A stretch of 23,870 nucleotides of DNA from Alphaproteobacteria bacterium (GTDB lineage: Bacteria; Pseudomonadota; Alphaproteobacteria; Kiloniellales; JAKSDN01). Below the pieces are notes generated by a model. That model saw only the letters and a list, made by a program, of their open reading frames with translations, was not told where the DNA came from and made no database searches. A program made the translations under genes and the position numbers. Positions 1-10,955 of this stretch are shown here, in pieces; the first letter of the stretch is position 1; each line of letters starts with the position of its first letter. The stretch is taken from contig JAUVQB010000001.1 in the NCBI GenBank assembly GCA_030598385.1, positions 1-23,870 of the forward strand, read 5' to 3'.

Positions 1-1506
1 ATGGGCGCCGAGTTCGAGACCGGGGAGATCCCGGCCGAGCTCGCCGATCAGGCGGCCGAATTCCGCGTGAAGTTGATCGAATTGGCGGTCGAGCAGGACG
101 ACACCGTCCTGGAGGCCTACCTCGACGGCGAGGAGCCTGACGAGGAGACCCTGAAGCGCTGTATCCGCAAGGGCACCTGTAAACTGGACTTCGTGCCGGT
201 GCTCAACGGATCGGCGTTCAAGAACAAGGGCGTGCAGCCGCTGCTCGACGCGGTGGTCGACTATCTGCCGTCGCCGGCCGATGTGCCCGACGTGCGCGGC
301 GTCAATCCGGATTCGGACCAGGCCATGACCCGCAAGAGCTCCGACGACGAGCCGCTCTCGGCGCTTGCCTTCAAGGTCATGACCGATCCCTTCGTGGGTT
401 CGCTGACCTTCGTGCGCATCTACTCCGGCGTCATCGAGACCGGCACCACCGTGCTCAATACGGTGAAGCAGAACAAGGAGCGCGTCGGGCGCATGCTGCT
501 CATGCACGCCAATCACCGCGAGGACATCAAGGAAGCCCACGCGGGCGATATCGTGGCCATCGCGGGACTTAAGGCCACGACCACCGGCGAGACCCTGTCC
601 GACCCGAAGCACCCGATCATTCTGGAGCGCATGGACTTCCCCGATCCCGTCATCGAGGTCGCGGTCGAGCCCAAGACCAAGGGCGATCAGGAGAAGATGG
701 GCGTCGCGCTCGGCCGGTTGGCGCAAGAAGATCCCTCGTTCCGCGTCACCTCCGATCCGGAGAGCGGTCAGACCGTGATCAAGGGCATGGGCGAGCTGCA
801 CCTGGAGATCATCGTCGACCGCATGAGGCGGGAATTCAAGGTCGACGCCAACGTGGGCGCACCGCAGGTGGCCTACCGCGAGACCATCACGCGGACCGCC
901 GAGATCGATCATACGCACAAGAAGCAGACCGGCGGCGCCGGCCAGTTCGCGCGCATCAAGCTGGTGTTCGAGCCGCTCGAACCCGGCGCCGGCTTCGAGT
1001 TCGAAAACGCCGTGGTCGGCGGCTCGGTGCCCAAGGAGTACGTCCCCGGCGTCCAGAAGGGGCTGAACAGCGCGCGCGCGACCGGGGTGTTGGCCGGGTT
1101 CCCGTTGATCGACTTCAAGGCGACGCTGGTCGACGGCGCCAGCCACGACGTGGACTCCAGCGTGCTCGCCTTCGAGATCGCAACCCGCGCCGCCTTCCGT
1201 GACGGTATCATGAAGGCGGCGCCGGTGCTTTTGGAGCCCATGATGCGCGTCGAGGTGGTGTCGCCCAAGGAATACATGGGCGACGTCATCGGCGATCTGA
1301 ACAGCCGGCGCGGACACATCACCGGGACGGACACCCGCGGCAACGCGCAGGTGATTCACGCGATGGTCCCGCTGGCCAACATGTTCGGCTACGTCAACAA
1401 CTTGCGCTCCATGAGCCAGGGCCGGGCGCAGTACACCATGCATTTCGACCACTACGAGAGGGTGCCGCGGGCGGTGGCCGACGAAGTGGTCGCCAAGCTG
1501 GCTTGA
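1..1506 (+). CDS. fusA: Elongation factor G, 5'-truncated by the window edge
   Basis: EF-G is the GTPase that drives ribosomal translocation and, with RRF, ribosome recycling in the cytoplasm. The 501 visible residues are the C-terminal part of a protein usually near 690-700 residues. The G1-G4 GTPase motifs therefore lie upstream, and the methionine at base 1 is internal, not a start. Visible parts are the end of the G domain with the G5 motif (GSAFKNKG, about residues 70-77), domain II (from about residue 118), domains III and IV (with a GGAGQFA segment near residue 310), and domain V to the C-terminus. The gene is followed after 49 bases by tuf, the usual str-operon order; rpsL and rpsG would be expected upstream. 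Threonine is coded mostly by ACC (24 of 30), unlike tuf. Identification is secure. Confidence 0.98.
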   Translation: MGAEFETGEIPAELADQAAEFRVKLIELAVEQDDTVLEAYLDGEEPDEETLKRCIRKGTCKLDFVPVLNGSAFKNKGVQPLLDAVVDYLPSPADVPDVRGVNPDSDQAMTRKSSDDEPLSALAFKVMTDPFVGSLTFVRIYSGVIETGTTVLNTVKQNKERVGRMLLMHANHREDIKEAHAGDIVAIAGLKATTTGETLSDPKHPIILERMDFPDPVIEVAVEPKTKGDQEKMGVALGRLAQEDPSFRVTSDPESGQTVIKGMGELHLEIIVDRMRREFKVDANVGAPQVAYRETITRTAEIDHTHKKQTGGAGQFARIKLVFEPLEPGAGFEFENAVVGGSVPKEYVPGVQKGLNSARATGVLAGFPLIDFKATLVDGASHDVDSSVLAFEIATRAAFRDGIMKAAPVLLEPMMRVEVVSPKEYMGDVIGDLNSRRGHITGTDTRGNAQVIHAMVPLANMFGYVNNLRSMSQGRAQYTMHFDHYERVPRAVADEVVAKLA

Positions 1507-1555
1507 TCGGCGCGGGCGCGATCGTGGCAGCTCAAGTGACGGAGATCTAAGAGCG

Positions 1556-2745
<1,190 letters not shown>

Positions 2746-2746
<1 letters not shown>

Positions 2747-2801
2747 CGCCAAGGAACTCTGGCGCGAGAACGGAAAACCCGCCCCGGAATAGATCCGGGG
2801 C
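2746..2801 (+). promoter_or_regulatory. Two hairpins in the tuf-rpsJ gap
   Basis: Two inverted repeats follow the tuf stop codon. The first is a 6-bp stem, GCGCCA (2746-2751) with TGGCGC (2760-2765), and an 8-base loop. The second is a perfect 8-bp stem, GCCCCGGA (2781-2788) with TCCGGGGC (2794-2801), and loop ATAGA. The second is followed by ACTTTGG rather than a T-run, so it is not a convincing intrinsic terminator. It could be an attenuator, an RNA-processing site or a binding site for autogenous control at the str/S10 boundary. The L4-binding S10 leader known from gammaproteobacteria is only a loose analogy. No promoter with both hexamers was found in this gap. Confidence 0.45.
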
Positions 2802-2824
2802 ACTTTGGACAAGCGGGCCGCAGG

Positions 2825-3139
<315 letters not shown>

Positions 3140-3149
3140 GGCCAAGACG

Positions 3150-3944
3150 ATGCGTACCGGCTTGCTTGCGCAGAAGATGGGCATGACCCGCGTGTTCACC
3201 GAGGAGGGGCGTCACGTTCCGGTGACCGTGCTCAAGATGGACGGCTGTCAGGTTGTGGCCGTGCGCACCGAGGATAAGGACGGCTACAACGCCGTTCAGC
3301 TTGGCACTGGCGCTGCCAAAGTAAAGAACGTCAACAAGGCCCGGCGCGGCCACTTCGCCAAAGCCAAGGTCGCGCCCAAGAGCAAATTGGCGGAATTTCG
3401 CGTTTCCTCCGGCGGTTTGCTCGATGTCGGCGCCGAGCTGTCGGCCGAACACTTTGTGGCCGGCCAGTTCGTGGACGTGACCGGCACCTCGATCGGCAAG
3501 GGCTTCGCCGGCGTCATGAAGCGGCACAATTTCAGCGGCCTCAGGGCCAGTCACGGCGTCTCGCTCAGCCACCGCTCCCAGGGCTCGACCGGCAACAGCC
3601 AGGATCCCGGCAAGGTCTTCAAGGGCAAGAAGATGGCTGGGCACATGGGCGATGCCCGGGTCACGACCCAGAACCTGGAGGTGGTTTCGACCGACGAGGC
3701 CCGCGGGCTCATCCTGATCAGGGGCGCGGTGCCGGGCGCACAAGGGTCCTGGGTCCTGGTGCGGGACGCGGTGAAGCGAGCGGCGCCAGAGGACCTGCCG
3801 TTCCCGGCCGCCCTGCGCGGCGGCAAGGACGAGGCGGCCGCTGAAGCGACGGCCGCTGAAGAAGCGGTGGCGGAACCGGCCGCCGAGGCCGCGGCGGAAG
3901 AGGCCGCAGGACCGGCCGACGACAAGGAAAAGAAGGACGGCTAG
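3150..3944 (+). CDS. rplC: 50S ribosomal protein L3 (uL3) with an acidic Ala-rich tail
   Basis: L3 is an early-assembly 23S rRNA-binding protein whose long loop reaches toward the peptidyl-transferase centre. The body matches the family, with [13 protein letters not shown] at the start and the conserved [13 protein letters not shown]...GKKMAGHMG stretch around residues 134-167. Gln151 corresponds to the glutamine methylated by PrmB in E. coli. At 264 residues it is about 55 longer than E. coli L3 (209). The excess includes a C-terminal tail from about residue 226 made almost entirely of Ala and Glu and ending in a charged DDKEKKDG. Alphaproteobacterial L3 proteins are often extended, so a sequencing error is not needed to explain this. 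The gene sits 3 bases before rplD. Confidence 0.98.
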   Translation: MRTGLLAQKMGMTRVFTEEGRHVPVTVLKMDGCQVVAVRTEDKDGYNAVQLGTGAAKVKNVNKARRGHFAKAKVAPKSKLAEFRVSSGGLLDVGAELSAEHFVAGQFVDVTGTSIGKGFAGVMKRHNFSGLRASHGVSLSHRSQGSTGNSQDPGKVFKGKKMAGHMGDARVTTQNLEVVSTDEARGLILIRGAVPGAQGSWVLVRDAVKRAAPEDLPFPAALRGGKDEAAAEATAAEEAVAEPAAEAAAEEAAGPADDKEKKDG

Positions 3945-3947
3945 GCC

Positions 3948-4568
3948 ATGAAGTGCGCGGTCACGACCCTCGAGAACAAGACGGCCGGCGAGATCGAGCT
4001 GGCCGAAGAGGTGTTCGGCGTGCCGTTGCGCCGGGACATCCTGGCGCGCGCCGTCAACTGGCAGCTCGCCAAGCGCCGCGCGGGCACCCGCAAGACCAAG
4101 GGTCGCAGCGAGATCGTCGGCTCGACCGCCAAGCGCTATCGCCAGAAAGGGACCGGCCGGGCGCGCATCGGGTCCGGCAAGGTGAGCCAGTTCCGCGGCG
4201 GCGGCACGGCCTTCGGCCCGGTGGTGCGCGACCATACCCATTCCTTGAACAAGAAGGTGCGCTCGCTGGCCCTCAAGACGGCGCTGTCGGCCAAGCTGGC
4301 CGACGGCAAGCTGATCGTGCTCGACGCCGCCAAGGCGAAGGATCCGAAGACGGCCGATCTGGCCAAGAAAATCGCCGCCCTGGGCTGGTCGTCGGCCTTG
4401 GTGATCGACGGGCCCGAGTTGGACGGTAACTTCGCCCGCGCGGCGCGCAACCTGCCCGGCCTCGACGTGCTGCCCCAGCAGGGCGCGAACGTTCACGATA
4501 TCCTGCGGCGCGACACCCTGGTGTTGACCAAGGACGCGGTAGAGGCGTTGGAGGCGCGGTTGAAATGA
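3948..4568 (+). CDS. rplD: 50S ribosomal protein L4 (uL4)
   Basis: L4 binds 23S rRNA domain I and lines part of the peptide exit tunnel. In E. coli it also represses its own operon. The 206-residue length is standard. Visible landmarks are the conserved loop with [23 protein letters not shown] and RGGGTAFGP (about residues 46-90), which is the tunnel extension. They are followed by the globular part ending with the [14 protein letters not shown] segment. The stop overlaps the rplW start by four bases (ATGA), indicating translational coupling. Whether L4 autoregulates here cannot be judged from the sequence. Confidence 0.99.
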   Translation: MKCAVTTLENKTAGEIELAEEVFGVPLRRDILARAVNWQLAKRRAGTRKTKGRSEIVGSTAKRYRQKGTGRARIGSGKVSQFRGGGTAFGPVVRDHTHSLNKKVRSLALKTALSAKLADGKLIVLDAAKAKDPKTADLAKKIAALGWSSALVIDGPELDGNFARAARNLPGLDVLPQQGANVHDILRRDTLVLTKDAVEALEARLK

Positions 4569-4897
4569 GCAGGGCACGCTCCCGTACGCCGGTGACGGTG
4601 AAGCCGTCGCGCGAGCGCATTTACGAGATCCTCCGCGCGCCGGTGGTGACCGAGAAGTCGACCCTGGGCTCGGAGCACAACCAGGTGACCTTCAAGGTGC
4701 CGATGGACGCCAGCAAACCGGAGATCAAGGCGGCCGTCGAAGAGCTGTTCAAGGTCAAGGTCAAGGCGGTCAATACCCTGCGGCAGCAGGGCAAGGTGAA
4801 GCGCTTCCGCGGCATCCGCGGACGCCGGCCGGCCAGCAAGAAGGCCTTCGTCACCCTCGTCGAGGGCCACAGCATCGATATCACGACGGGGATCTAG
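4565..4897 (+). CDS. rplW: 50S ribosomal protein L23 (uL23)
   Basis: L23 sits at the exit of the peptide tunnel and is the docking site for trigger factor and SRP. The 110-residue product has the family core: [14 protein letters not shown], then [28 protein letters not shown] and [20 protein letters not shown]. The start is the ATG in the ATGA overlap with rplD. This gives about 15 basic residues ahead of the usual start region ([17 protein letters not shown]). A start nearer the core would need a weaker non-ATG codon and would lose the coupling, so the long form is preferred. It is followed 3 bases later by rplB. Confidence 0.98.
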   Translation: MSRARSRTPVTVKPSRERIYEILRAPVVTEKSTLGSEHNQVTFKVPMDASKPEIKAAVEELFKVKVKAVNTLRQQGKVKRFRGIRGRRPASKKAFVTLVEGHSIDITTGI

Positions 4898-4900
4898 GCC

Positions 4901-5737
4901 ATGGCGTTGAAGACCTATAAGCCGACGACTCCCGGCCGCCGCAATCTGGTCCTGGTGGACCGATCCGGCCTGTGGAAGGGCGATCCCGTCAAGAAGCTGA
5001 CCACGGGGCTCAGCCAGCAGGGCGGCCGTAACAACCATGGCCGTATCACCGCGCGGCGGCGCGGCGGCGGGCACAAGCGGCGCTACCGGGCCGTCGATTT
5101 CAAGCGGCAGAAATTCGATGTGCCGGCCAAGGTGGTGCGCCTGGAGTACGACCCCAACCGGACCGCATTCATCGCTCTCATCGAATACGAGGACGGCGAG
5201 CTGAGCTACATCCTGGCGCCCCAGCGCCTGGCGCCCGGCGACAGCGTGATCGCGAGCGACAAGGCCGACGTGAAGCCGGGCAATGCCATGCCGCTTGCCA
5301 GCGTTCCGGTCGGTACCATCGTCCACAATGTGGAGATGAAGGCGGGCCGCGGCGGCCAGATCGCCCGGGCGGCGGGCGCCTATGTCCAACTGGTCGGCCG
5401 CGACGCCGGCTATGCCCTGCTGCGCCTGTCTTCGGGCGAGGTGCGCATGGTGCGCGCCGAGTGCATGGCGACGATCGGCGCCGTGTCAAACCCGGATCAG
5501 GCCAACATCAAGCTGGGCAAGGCGGGCCGCAAGCGCTGGCTGGGCAAACGCCCGTCGGTGCGCGGCGTGGCCATGAACCCGATCGATCATCCGCACGGCG
5601 GCGGCGAGGGGCGAACTTCGGGCGGCCGGCATCCGGTGACGCCCTGGGGCAAGCCGACCAAGGGCGCACGCACGCGATCCAACAAGAAGACGGACGCCCT
5701 GATCGTGCGGCGCCGACACAAGAGCAAGAGACGGTAA
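4901..5737 (+). CDS. rplB: 50S ribosomal protein L2 (uL2)
   Basis: L2 is a primary 23S rRNA-binding protein needed for subunit joining and peptidyl-transferase centre integrity. The length of 278 is usual. It starts with [14 protein letters not shown], contains [22 protein letters not shown] (split around residues 42-65), and ends with the signature [20 protein letters not shown] (about residues 224-243), whose histidine corresponds to the functionally important His229 of E. coli. The tail KSKRR is strongly basic. It lies between rplW and rpsS, with 11 bases to the rpsS GTG. Confidence 0.99.
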   Translation: MALKTYKPTTPGRRNLVLVDRSGLWKGDPVKKLTTGLSQQGGRNNHGRITARRRGGGHKRRYRAVDFKRQKFDVPAKVVRLEYDPNRTAFIALIEYEDGELSYILAPQRLAPGDSVIASDKADVKPGNAMPLASVPVGTIVHNVEMKAGRGGQIARAAGAYVQLVGRDAGYALLRLSSGEVRMVRAECMATIGAVSNPDQANIKLGKAGRKRWLGKRPSVRGVAMNPIDHPHGGGEGRTSGGRHPVTPWGKPTKGARTRSNKKTDALIVRRRHKSKRR

Positions 5738-5748
5738 GGGGGCCAAAG

Positions 5749-6027
5749 GTGGCGCGCTCAGTCTGGAAAGGCCCGTTTGTCGACGGCTATCTGCTGAATA
5801 AGGCAGAGGTCGCGCGCGGCTCGGGCCGCAACGAGATCATCAAGACCTGGTCGAGGCGCTCGACCATCATGCCGCAATTCGTCGGCCTGACGTTCGGCGT
5901 CCACAACGGGCGCAAGTTCCTGCCCGTGCTGGTGACCGAGAACATGGTGGGTCACAAGTTCGGCGAGTTCGCGCCGACGCGGACCTTTTACGGGCACGCC
6001 GCCGACAAGAAGGCGAGGAGACGTTAG
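5749..6027 (+). CDS. rpsS: 30S ribosomal protein S19 (uS19), GTG start
   Basis: S19 forms a complex with S13 at the head of the small subunit and contacts tRNA and L5. The 92-residue product begins (M)[14 protein letters not shown], exactly where the family starts. This fixes the GTG at 5749 as the start, with AAGGGGG (5736-5742) as ribosome-binding site. The frame stays open further upstream inside rplB, so a longer 188-residue call would be wrong. Other landmarks are [22 protein letters not shown] and the C-terminal [21 protein letters not shown]. It ends 3 bases before rplV. Confidence 0.97.
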   Translation: MARSVWKGPFVDGYLLNKAEVARGSGRNEIIKTWSRRSTIMPQFVGLTFGVHNGRKFLPVLVTENMVGHKFGEFAPTRTFYGHAADKKARRR

Positions 6028-6030
6028 GCC

Positions 6031-6411
6031 ATGAGCAAGAAGGCACGCGAGCGTCGTTTGGCCGACACCGAGGCCCAGGCCGTGGCCCGGGTGCTGCGCA
6101 CGAGTCCGCAAAAGCTGAACCTCCTGTGCCAGTCCATTCGCGGCCGCAGCGCGGAAAAGGCCTTGGCCGAGCTCACCTTCTCCAAGCGGCGTATCGCCCG
6201 CGACGTGAAGAAAACGCTCCAATCGGCGATCGCCAATGCGGAGAACAACCACCAGCTCGACGTCGATCGCCTCTATGTGGCCGAGGCGACCGTCGGCAGG
6301 TCCTTCGTGATGAAGCGCTTTCGGGCGCGGGCCCGTGGGCGCGTCGGGCGCCTCTTGAAACCTTGGAGCCGCCTGACCCTGGTGGTTCGCGAACGTGAGG
6401 AGACGGCCTGA
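6031..6411 (+). CDS. rplV: 50S ribosomal protein L22 (uL22)
   Basis: L22 spans 23S rRNA domains and its beta hairpin lines the exit-tunnel constriction. The product has 126 residues. It shows the [24 protein letters not shown] helix region (interrupted here at residues 25-48), [18 protein letters not shown], and the hairpin [19 protein letters not shown] that ends in a VVREREE tail. AGGAG at 6016-6020 precedes the ATG. The stop overlaps the rpsC start by one base (TGATG). Identification is secure. Confidence 0.99.
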   Translation: MSKKARERRLADTEAQAVARVLRTSPQKLNLLCQSIRGRSAEKALAELTFSKRRIARDVKKTLQSAIANAENNHQLDVDRLYVAEATVGRSFVMKRFRARARGRVGRLLKPWSRLTLVVREREETA

Positions 6412-7088
6412 TGGGTCAGAAAGTCAATCCGATCGGTCTGCGGCTGGGGATCAACCGCACCTGGGAATCGCGCTGGTACGCCGACCGCGACTACGGCGCG
6501 CTGCTGCATGAGGACTTGCGGATTCGCGAGTTCCTGCGCAAGCGGCTGACCCAGGCGGGCGTCTCGCGGATCATCATCGAGCGGCCGGCCAAGAAGGCGC
6601 GCATCTCGATCCATACGGCGCGCCCGGGCGTGGTGATCGGCAAGAAGGGCGCCGACATCGAGAAGCTCAGGCGCGACCTGCAGAACATGACCGGCGGCGA
6701 GGTGCACCTCAACATCGTCGAAATCCGCAAGCCGGAGATCGACGCGACCTTGGTTGCCGAAAACATCGCCCAGCAGCTCGAACGCCGGGTCGCGTTCCGC
6801 CGGGCGATGAAGCGCGCCGTCCAGTCGGCGATGCGATTGGGCGCCGAGGGCATCCGGATCAACTGCGGCGGCCGTTTGGGCGGCGCCGAGATCGCCCGCA
6901 CCGAGTGGTACCGCGAAGGCCGCGTGCCGCTGCATACCCTGCGCGCGGACGTCGATTTCGGCGAGGCGACGGCGCTCACCACCTACGGCACTTGCGGCGT
7001 CAAGGTCTGGGTCTTCAAGGGCGAGATCATGGCCCACGACCCCATGGCTCAGGACAAGAAACTGCAAGAAGCGCAGGCCGGGCGCTGA
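6411..7088 (+). CDS. rpsC: 30S ribosomal protein S3 (uS3)
   Basis: S3 forms part of the mRNA entry channel and helicase activity of the small subunit. The product has 225 residues. It has [14 protein letters not shown] at the start and a type II KH domain with the GxxG loop VIGKKG at residues 75-80. The C-terminal S3 domain includes [35 protein letters not shown] (split by normal family spacing around residues 145-180). AGGAG at 6398-6402, inside the end of rplV, lies 8 bases before the ATG and explains efficient coupling. Confidence 0.99.
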   Translation: MGQKVNPIGLRLGINRTWESRWYADRDYGALLHEDLRIREFLRKRLTQAGVSRIIIERPAKKARISIHTARPGVVIGKKGADIEKLRRDLQNMTGGEVHLNIVEIRKPEIDATLVAENIAQQLERRVAFRRAMKRAVQSAMRLGAEGIRINCGGRLGGAEIARTEWYREGRVPLHTLRADVDFGEATALTTYGTCGVKVWVFKGEIMAHDPMAQDKKLQEAQAGR

Positions 7089-7117
7089 GAGCGGACGGAG
7101 TTTAAGGAGCGCAGGCA

Positions 7118-7534
7118 ATGCTGCAACCGAAACGAACCAAGTACCGCAAGGCCCACAAGGGGCGGATTCACGGCCTTGCCAGGGCTGGAACGGAGCTCAA
7201 CTTCGGCGCCTACGGTCTGAAGGCGACGACCCCGGGCCGCTTATCGGCGCGCCAGATCGAGGCGGCGCGGCGGGCCATCACCCGCCACATGAAGCGCGTC
7301 GGCAAGCTGTGGATCCGCATCTTTCCCGACGTTCCGGTGTCCCAGAAGCCAGCCGAGGTGCGCCAGGGCAAGGGCAAGGGTTCGCCGGAATGGTGGGCCG
7401 TCCGGGTCAAACCGGGGCGCGTCATGTTCGAACTCGACGGGGTGCCGCGCGATGTCGCCGAGCGCGCCTTCATCCTGGCGGCGGCCAAGCTGCCGATTCA
7501 GACACGCTTCGTAACCCGTCTTGGCGAGGAGTAG
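7118..7534 (+). CDS. rplP: 50S ribosomal protein L16 (uL16)
   Basis: L16 binds near the A-site tRNA elbow on the large subunit. The 138-residue protein starts [16 protein letters not shown] and contains [18 protein letters not shown] and the loop [18 protein letters not shown] (about residues 78-95). The arginine in the VRQGKGKG loop corresponds to the site hydroxylated by YcfD/RoxA in E. coli; no such enzyme is visible here. AAGGAG at 7104-7109 is a strong ribosome-binding site. It is followed after 6 bases by rpmC. Confidence 0.99.
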   Translation: MLQPKRTKYRKAHKGRIHGLARAGTELNFGAYGLKATTPGRLSARQIEAARRAITRHMKRVGKLWIRIFPDVPVSQKPAEVRQGKGKGSPEWWAVRVKPGRVMFELDGVPRDVAERAFILAAAKLPIQTRFVTRLGEE

Positions 7535-7540
7535 GGCCCG

Positions 7541-7747
7541 ATGAAGGCCGGTGAGCTGCGTACGAAGTCGGAGGACGAACTGAAGGACAGCCTGCTCGGG
7601 CTGCGCAAGGAGGCGTTCAACCTGCGCTTCCAGCGGGCCAGCGGGCAGCTGGAGAACACGGCGCGGATCCGCGAGGTGCGGCGAGACATCGCGCGCATCA
7701 AGACGGTTCTGCACCAACGCCAGCAGCCGGAAACCCCGGAAGTCTAG
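7541..7747 (+). CDS. rpmC: 50S ribosomal protein L29 (uL29)
   Basis: L29 is a small two-helix protein beside L23 at the tunnel exit. The product has 68 residues, a usual size. It has the expected [17 protein letters not shown] first helix, the [20 protein letters not shown] segment (about residues 22-40) and [22 protein letters not shown] at the end of rplP serves as ribosome-binding site. It lies between rplP and rpsQ, the canonical order. Confidence 0.98.
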   Translation: MKAGELRTKSEDELKDSLLGLRKEAFNLRFQRASGQLENTARIREVRRDIARIKTVLHQRQQPETPEV

Positions 7748-7758
7748 GAGAGACCCAT

Positions 7759-8016
7759 ATGCCGCGTCGCGTATTGCAGGGTGTCGTGGTCGGCGACAAA
7801 GCCGACAAGACGGTGACCGTCTTGGTCGAGCGTCGCCTGAAGCACCCCCTCTACAAGAAGTTCATCAAGCGCTCGAAGCGCTATCACGCCCACGACGAGG
7901 CCAACGACGCCAAGATCGGCGACATCGTGCGCATCCGGGAGTGCCGACCGATCTCCAAGACCAAGTCCTGGGAGATTCTGGCCGACGAAGCGGCCGCCGC
8001 GGCGGCGGAGAGCTGA
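7759..8016 (+). CDS. rpsQ: 30S ribosomal protein S17 (uS17)
   Basis: S17 is an early 16S rRNA-binding protein of the 5' domain with an OB fold. The 85-residue product starts [21 protein letters not shown] and has the conserved [23 protein letters not shown] (centred near residue 38) and [21 protein letters not shown]. After the usual end it carries a short alanine-rich tail ([10 protein letters not shown]). AGGAGA upstream is a clear ribosome-binding site. It is the last gene of the classical S10 set. Confidence 0.98.
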   Translation: MPRRVLQGVVVGDKADKTVTVLVERRLKHPLYKKFIKRSKRYHAHDEANDAKIGDIVRIRECRPISKTKSWEILADEAAAAAAES

Positions 8017-8032
8017 CAGGGAGTCCCATGCC

Positions 8033-8401
8033 ATGATCCAAATGCAGACTCAGCTCGAAGTGGCCGACAACTCCGGCGCCCGGCGCGTGCAGTGCATCAA
8101 GGTCCTGGGCGGGGCCAAGCGCACCACGGCCCATGTCGGCGATGTGATCGTGGTGAGCGTCAAGGAGGCGATTCCGCGCGGCCGCGTCAAGAAAGGCGAC
8201 ATGCACCGCGCGGTCATCGTGCGCACCGCCAAGGAGATCCGCCGCGAGGACGGCAGCACGATCCGCTTCGACAGCAATGCCGCGGTTCTGATCACCCGGC
8301 AGAACGAGCCCATCGGCACCCGCATCTTCGGACCGGTGACCCGTGAGCTCAGGGCCAAGAAGTTCATGAAGATCATTTCGCTCGCTCCCGAGGTGTTGTG
8401 A
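8033..8401 (+). CDS. rplN: 50S ribosomal protein L14 (uL14)
   Basis: L14 sits at the subunit interface and contributes to intersubunit bridges; RsfS docks on it in silenced ribosomes. The 122-residue length is standard. It starts [20 protein letters not shown] and has [21 protein letters not shown] and the end [12 protein letters not shown]. The ATG at 8033 is chosen over the out-of-frame ATG five bases earlier because AGGGAG is well placed and the N-terminus matches the family. It is the first gene of the spc set. The stop overlaps the rplX ATG (TGATG). Confidence 0.99.
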   Translation: MIQMQTQLEVADNSGARRVQCIKVLGGAKRTTAHVGDVIVVSVKEAIPRGRVKKGDMHRAVIVRTAKEIRREDGSTIRFDSNAAVLITRQNEPIGTRIFGPVTRELRAKKFMKIISLAPEVL

Positions 8402-8724
8402 TGGCCAGGAAGTTCAAAATAAAGAAGGGCGACAAGGTCATCGCCATCGCAGGTAAGGACAAGGGCAGGACCGGCGAGGTCCTGCGCGTCGAGCGCAAGG
8501 AGGAGCGGGTGCTGGTCCAGGGGTTGAACATGGTCAAACGCCATCAGCGGCCGACCCAGGTAAGCCCCGGCGGCATCATGGAAAAGGAAGCGTCGCTGCA
8601 CATTTCCAACGTGGCGCTGATCGACCCCAAGGGCAGCGAGCCGACTCGAGTCGGTTACAAGGTGATCGAGGGCGGGCGCAAGGTGCGTGTCGCGCGCCGA
8701 TCCGGTGAGATGATAGACTCGTAA
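8401..8724 (+). CDS. rplX: 50S ribosomal protein L24 (uL24)
   Basis: L24 is one of two assembly-initiator proteins of the large subunit. The product from the ATG at 8401 has 107 residues and begins [13 protein letters not shown], containing a KOW motif in [19 protein letters not shown] (about residues 13-31) and [13 protein letters not shown] three bases earlier (8398) is in frame and would add one residue. The ATG is preferred because it forms the TGATG junction with rplN. Identification is secure; the start is certain to within one codon. Confidence 0.98.
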   Translation: MARKFKIKKGDKVIAIAGKDKGRTGEVLRVERKEERVLVQGLNMVKRHQRPTQVSPGGIMEKEASLHISNVALIDPKGSEPTRVGYKVIEGGRKVRVARRSGEMIDS

Positions 8725-8738
8725 GTGGAATCAAGACG

Positions 8739-9281
8739 ATGAAGGCTCGCCTTCAAGAACATTATGAGAAGTCCGTGCTGCCAGCCATGATGGAGCAGTT
8801 CGGCTACAAGAATCGCTACCAGGTACCGGCGATCGAAAAGATCGTGCTCAACATGGGCGTTGGCGAAGGGGTCCAGGATCAGAAGAAGATCCATGCCGCG
8901 ACCAACGATCTGACGCTGATCACAGGTCAGAAGCCGATCGTCACCCGGGCCAAGAAGTCGATCGCCAGCTTCAAGCTGCGCGAGGGCATGCAGATCGGCT
9001 GCAAGGTGACGCTCAGGCGCACGCGCATGTATGAGTTTCTCGACCGGCTGGTCACCATCGCCTTGCCGCGGGTACGCGATTTCCGGGGAATCCCGAGTCG
9101 CTCGTTCGATGGCCGCGGCAATTTCGCGATGGGTTTGAAAGAGCAGATCGTGTTTCCGGAGATCGATTACGACAAGGTGGACGAGGTCCGCGGCCTCAAC
9201 GTCGTGATCGTTACCACGGCCGAGAGCGACGAAGAGGCCAAGGTGCTCCTCGAGCAGTTCGAAATGCCGTTCCGCAATTGA
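8739..9281 (+). CDS. rplE: 50S ribosomal protein L5 (uL5)
   Basis: L5 binds 5S rRNA in the central protuberance and contacts P-site tRNA. The 180-residue product is typical: an N-terminal [16 protein letters not shown] segment, [11 protein letters not shown], the [20 protein letters not shown] loop (near residues 66-85), and the C-terminal [23 protein letters not shown]. The ribosome-binding site is weak (GTGGAA). Spacing of 14 bases from rplX and 27 bases to rpsN fits the spc order. Confidence 0.99.
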   Translation: MKARLQEHYEKSVLPAMMEQFGYKNRYQVPAIEKIVLNMGVGEGVQDQKKIHAATNDLTLITGQKPIVTRAKKSIASFKLREGMQIGCKVTLRRTRMYEFLDRLVTIALPRVRDFRGIPSRSFDGRGNFAMGLKEQIVFPEIDYDKVDEVRGLNVVIVTTAESDEEAKVLLEQFEMPFRN

Positions 9282-9308
9282 CGGTTCGAAGAAGGGATTT
9301 GGAAAGAT

Positions 9309-9614
9309 ATGGCCAAGAAAAGCGCGGTTGAGAAGAACCAGCGCCGCAAGCGCCTGGTCAAGAAGTACGCGGGCCGGCGAGAGCGGCTGAAAGAAGTCGC
9401 ACGCGACCGTTCGCTGCCGCCGGAAGAGCGTTTCCAGGCTTATCTAAAGCTGGCCGAGCTGCCGCGAAACAGTGCCGCCAACCGGGTGCGCAATCGCTGT
9501 GAAGTGACCGGCCGGCCGCGAGGTTATTACCGCAAGTTCCGCTTGTCGCGCATCGCGTTGCGCGAGCTGGGCTCGGTCGGGCAGATCCCCGGCTTGGTCA
9601 AGTCGAGCTGGTAG
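9309..9614 (+). CDS. rpsN: 30S ribosomal protein S14 (uS14), zinc-independent form
   Basis: S14 is a head protein of the small subunit. The product has 101 residues, the long form that lacks the two CxxC zinc motifs: only a single Cys is present, in [17 protein letters not shown] (about residues 62-78). It ends in the family's [15 protein letters not shown] and GGAAAG precede the ATG. The long zinc-free form encoded within the spc operon is normal for Proteobacteria, so no zinc-regulated paralogue needs to be assumed. Confidence 0.99.
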   Translation: MAKKSAVEKNQRRKRLVKKYAGRRERLKEVARDRSLPPEERFQAYLKLAELPRNSAANRVRNRCEVTGRPRGYYRKFRLSRIALRELGSVGQIPGLVKSSW

Positions 9615-9631
9615 GAAAGGAGTCGCAAAAG

Positions 9632-10030
9632 ATGACGATGAGCGACCCCCTTGGGGATATGCTGACCCGGATCCGCAATGGACAGCGGGCGGGCTATTCT
9701 TCTGTGAGTGCGCCGGGCTCCAGGCTGCGTGCGAACGTGCTGGACGTGCTCAAGCGCGAGGGCTATATCCGCAACTTCAGCACCAGCCAGGTGCGTCCCG
9801 GCATCTCGGAGCTGTTGATCGAGCTCAAGTACGCCGGCGGCGAGCCGGTCATTCGCGAGATTTCCCGTATCTCGAAGCCCGGCCGGCGGGTCTATTCCAA
9901 GATCAAGGATTTGCCGCGGGTGTACAACGGCCTCGGAATCTCGATCCTGTCGACCCCGCGCGGCGTCCTTTCGGACCACGAGGCGCGGGTCGCCAATGTC
10001 GGCGGCGAAGTGCTCTGCCGCGTGTTTTAG
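9632..10030 (+). CDS. rpsH: 30S ribosomal protein S8 (uS8)
   Basis: S8 binds the central domain of 16S rRNA and, in E. coli, represses the spc operon by binding its mRNA at rplE. The 132-residue product starts [18 protein letters not shown] and ends with [18 protein letters not shown] and GGEVLCRVF. The first of two nearby ATGs is chosen because AGGAAAGGAG lies at the right distance and the N-terminus fits. No obvious S8-like operator was recognised at the rplE start in this window. Confidence 0.99.
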   Translation: MTMSDPLGDMLTRIRNGQRAGYSSVSAPGSRLRANVLDVLKREGYIRNFSTSQVRPGISELLIELKYAGGEPVIREISRISKPGRRVYSKIKDLPRVYNGLGISILSTPRGVLSDHEARVANVGGEVLCRVF

Positions 10031-10042
10031 GGGGAAAGCGTC

Positions 10043-10576
10043 ATGTCTCGTGTCGGCAAGAACCCTATTGAGATCCCGGGCGACGTCCAGGTGTCGATCG
10101 AAGGCGCGATCGTTACCGCCAAGGGCAAGCTGGGGGAGCTGTCTCACCAGGTTTCCGAAGCCGTCTCTGCCTCCCTGGAAGAGGGCAAGGTATTGGTGCG
10201 GCCGGTCGGCGATTCGAAGACCGCTCGCGCCATGTGGGGCACGACCCGCTCGCTCCTGCAGTCCCTGGTGACCGGCGTTTCGGCGGGCTTCAGCAAGCAG
10301 CTGGAGATCAATGGCGTCGGCTACCGCGCCGCGGTCCAGGGCAGCACGCTGACCCTGCAGCTCGGCTACAGCCATGACATCGACTATGCGATCCCGGAGG
10401 GCATCACCATCACCTGCGCCAAGCCCACCTCGATCAGTATCTCCGGCGCCAACAAGCAGCGTGTCGGACAGGTCGCGGCGGAGATACGCTCCTTCCGCCC
10501 GCCGGAGCCCTATAAGGGCAAGGGCATCAAGTACCTGGACGAGGTGATCCTGCGCAAAGAAGGCAAGAAGAAATAA
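10043..10576 (+). CDS. rplF: 50S ribosomal protein L6 (uL6)
   Basis: L6 has two repeated domains and sits near the sarcin-ricin loop and factor-binding site. The 177-residue product begins [17 protein letters not shown] and contains [19 protein letters not shown] (about residues 78-96). It ends with the signature [25 protein letters not shown] (split around residues 152-177). AGGGGGA provides the ribosome-binding site. Four bases separate it from rplR. Confidence 0.99.
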   Translation: MSRVGKNPIEIPGDVQVSIEGAIVTAKGKLGELSHQVSEAVSASLEEGKVLVRPVGDSKTARAMWGTTRSLLQSLVTGVSAGFSKQLEINGVGYRAAVQGSTLTLQLGYSHDIDYAIPEGITITCAKPTSISISGANKQRVGQVAAEIRSFRPPEPYKGKGIKYLDEVILRKEGKKK

Positions 10577-10580
10577 AGCC

Positions 10581-10943
10581 ATGTTATCTGCAAGAACCCT
10601 ACAGCAGCGCCGCCGGCGGCGGGTCCGCAGCCAGCTCCGGCGGAGAGGCCAGGGGCGCGTGCGCCTCTCGGTGTTCCGCTCGAGCAAGCACATCTACGCC
10701 CAGGTCATCGATGACGACCGCGGCGTGACAATGGCGGCGGCCTCAACGTTGGATAAATCCCTGCGCGGCGCGTTGAAGTCCGGCGCCGACAAGCAAGCCG
10801 CGGTGGCAGTGGGCAAACTGGTTGCTGAACGGGCGACGGCAGCGGGTGTCAAGGAGGTGGTCTTCGATCGCGGCGGCTATCTCTATCATGGCCGCGTCCA
10901 GGCCCTGGCGGATGCCGCGCGCGAAGGCGGCCTAAAGTTTTAG
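10581..10943 (+). CDS. rplR: 50S ribosomal protein L18 (uL18)
   Basis: L18 binds 5S rRNA with L5 and L25. The 120-residue length is standard. It has an arginine-rich N-terminus ([20 protein letters not shown]), [18 protein letters not shown], and the C-terminal [26 protein letters not shown]. The ribosome-binding site is poor and the gap to rplF is only 4 bases, so translation is probably coupled to rplF. Confidence 0.99.
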   Translation: MLSARTLQQRRRRRVRSQLRRRGQGRVRLSVFRSSKHIYAQVIDDDRGVTMAAASTLDKSLRGALKSGADKQAAVAVGKLVAERATAAGVKEVVFDRGGYLYHGRVQALADAAREGGLKF

Positions 10944-10955
10944 AGGAACTGATCG

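Noticed and set aside
1..3. ATG at base 1 as a true fusA start
   Set aside because: EF-G lacks its G1-G4 motifs if started here; this methionine aligns within the G domain.
2801..2810. Intrinsic terminator between tuf and rpsJ
   Set aside because: The 8-bp stem is strong but followed by ACTTTGGAC, not a T-run; kept only as a hairpin of unknown role.
5461..5748. Extended 188-residue version of S19
   Set aside because: The extra 96 residues overlap rplB in another frame and do not match the family; the GTG at 5749 gives the exact expected N-terminus.
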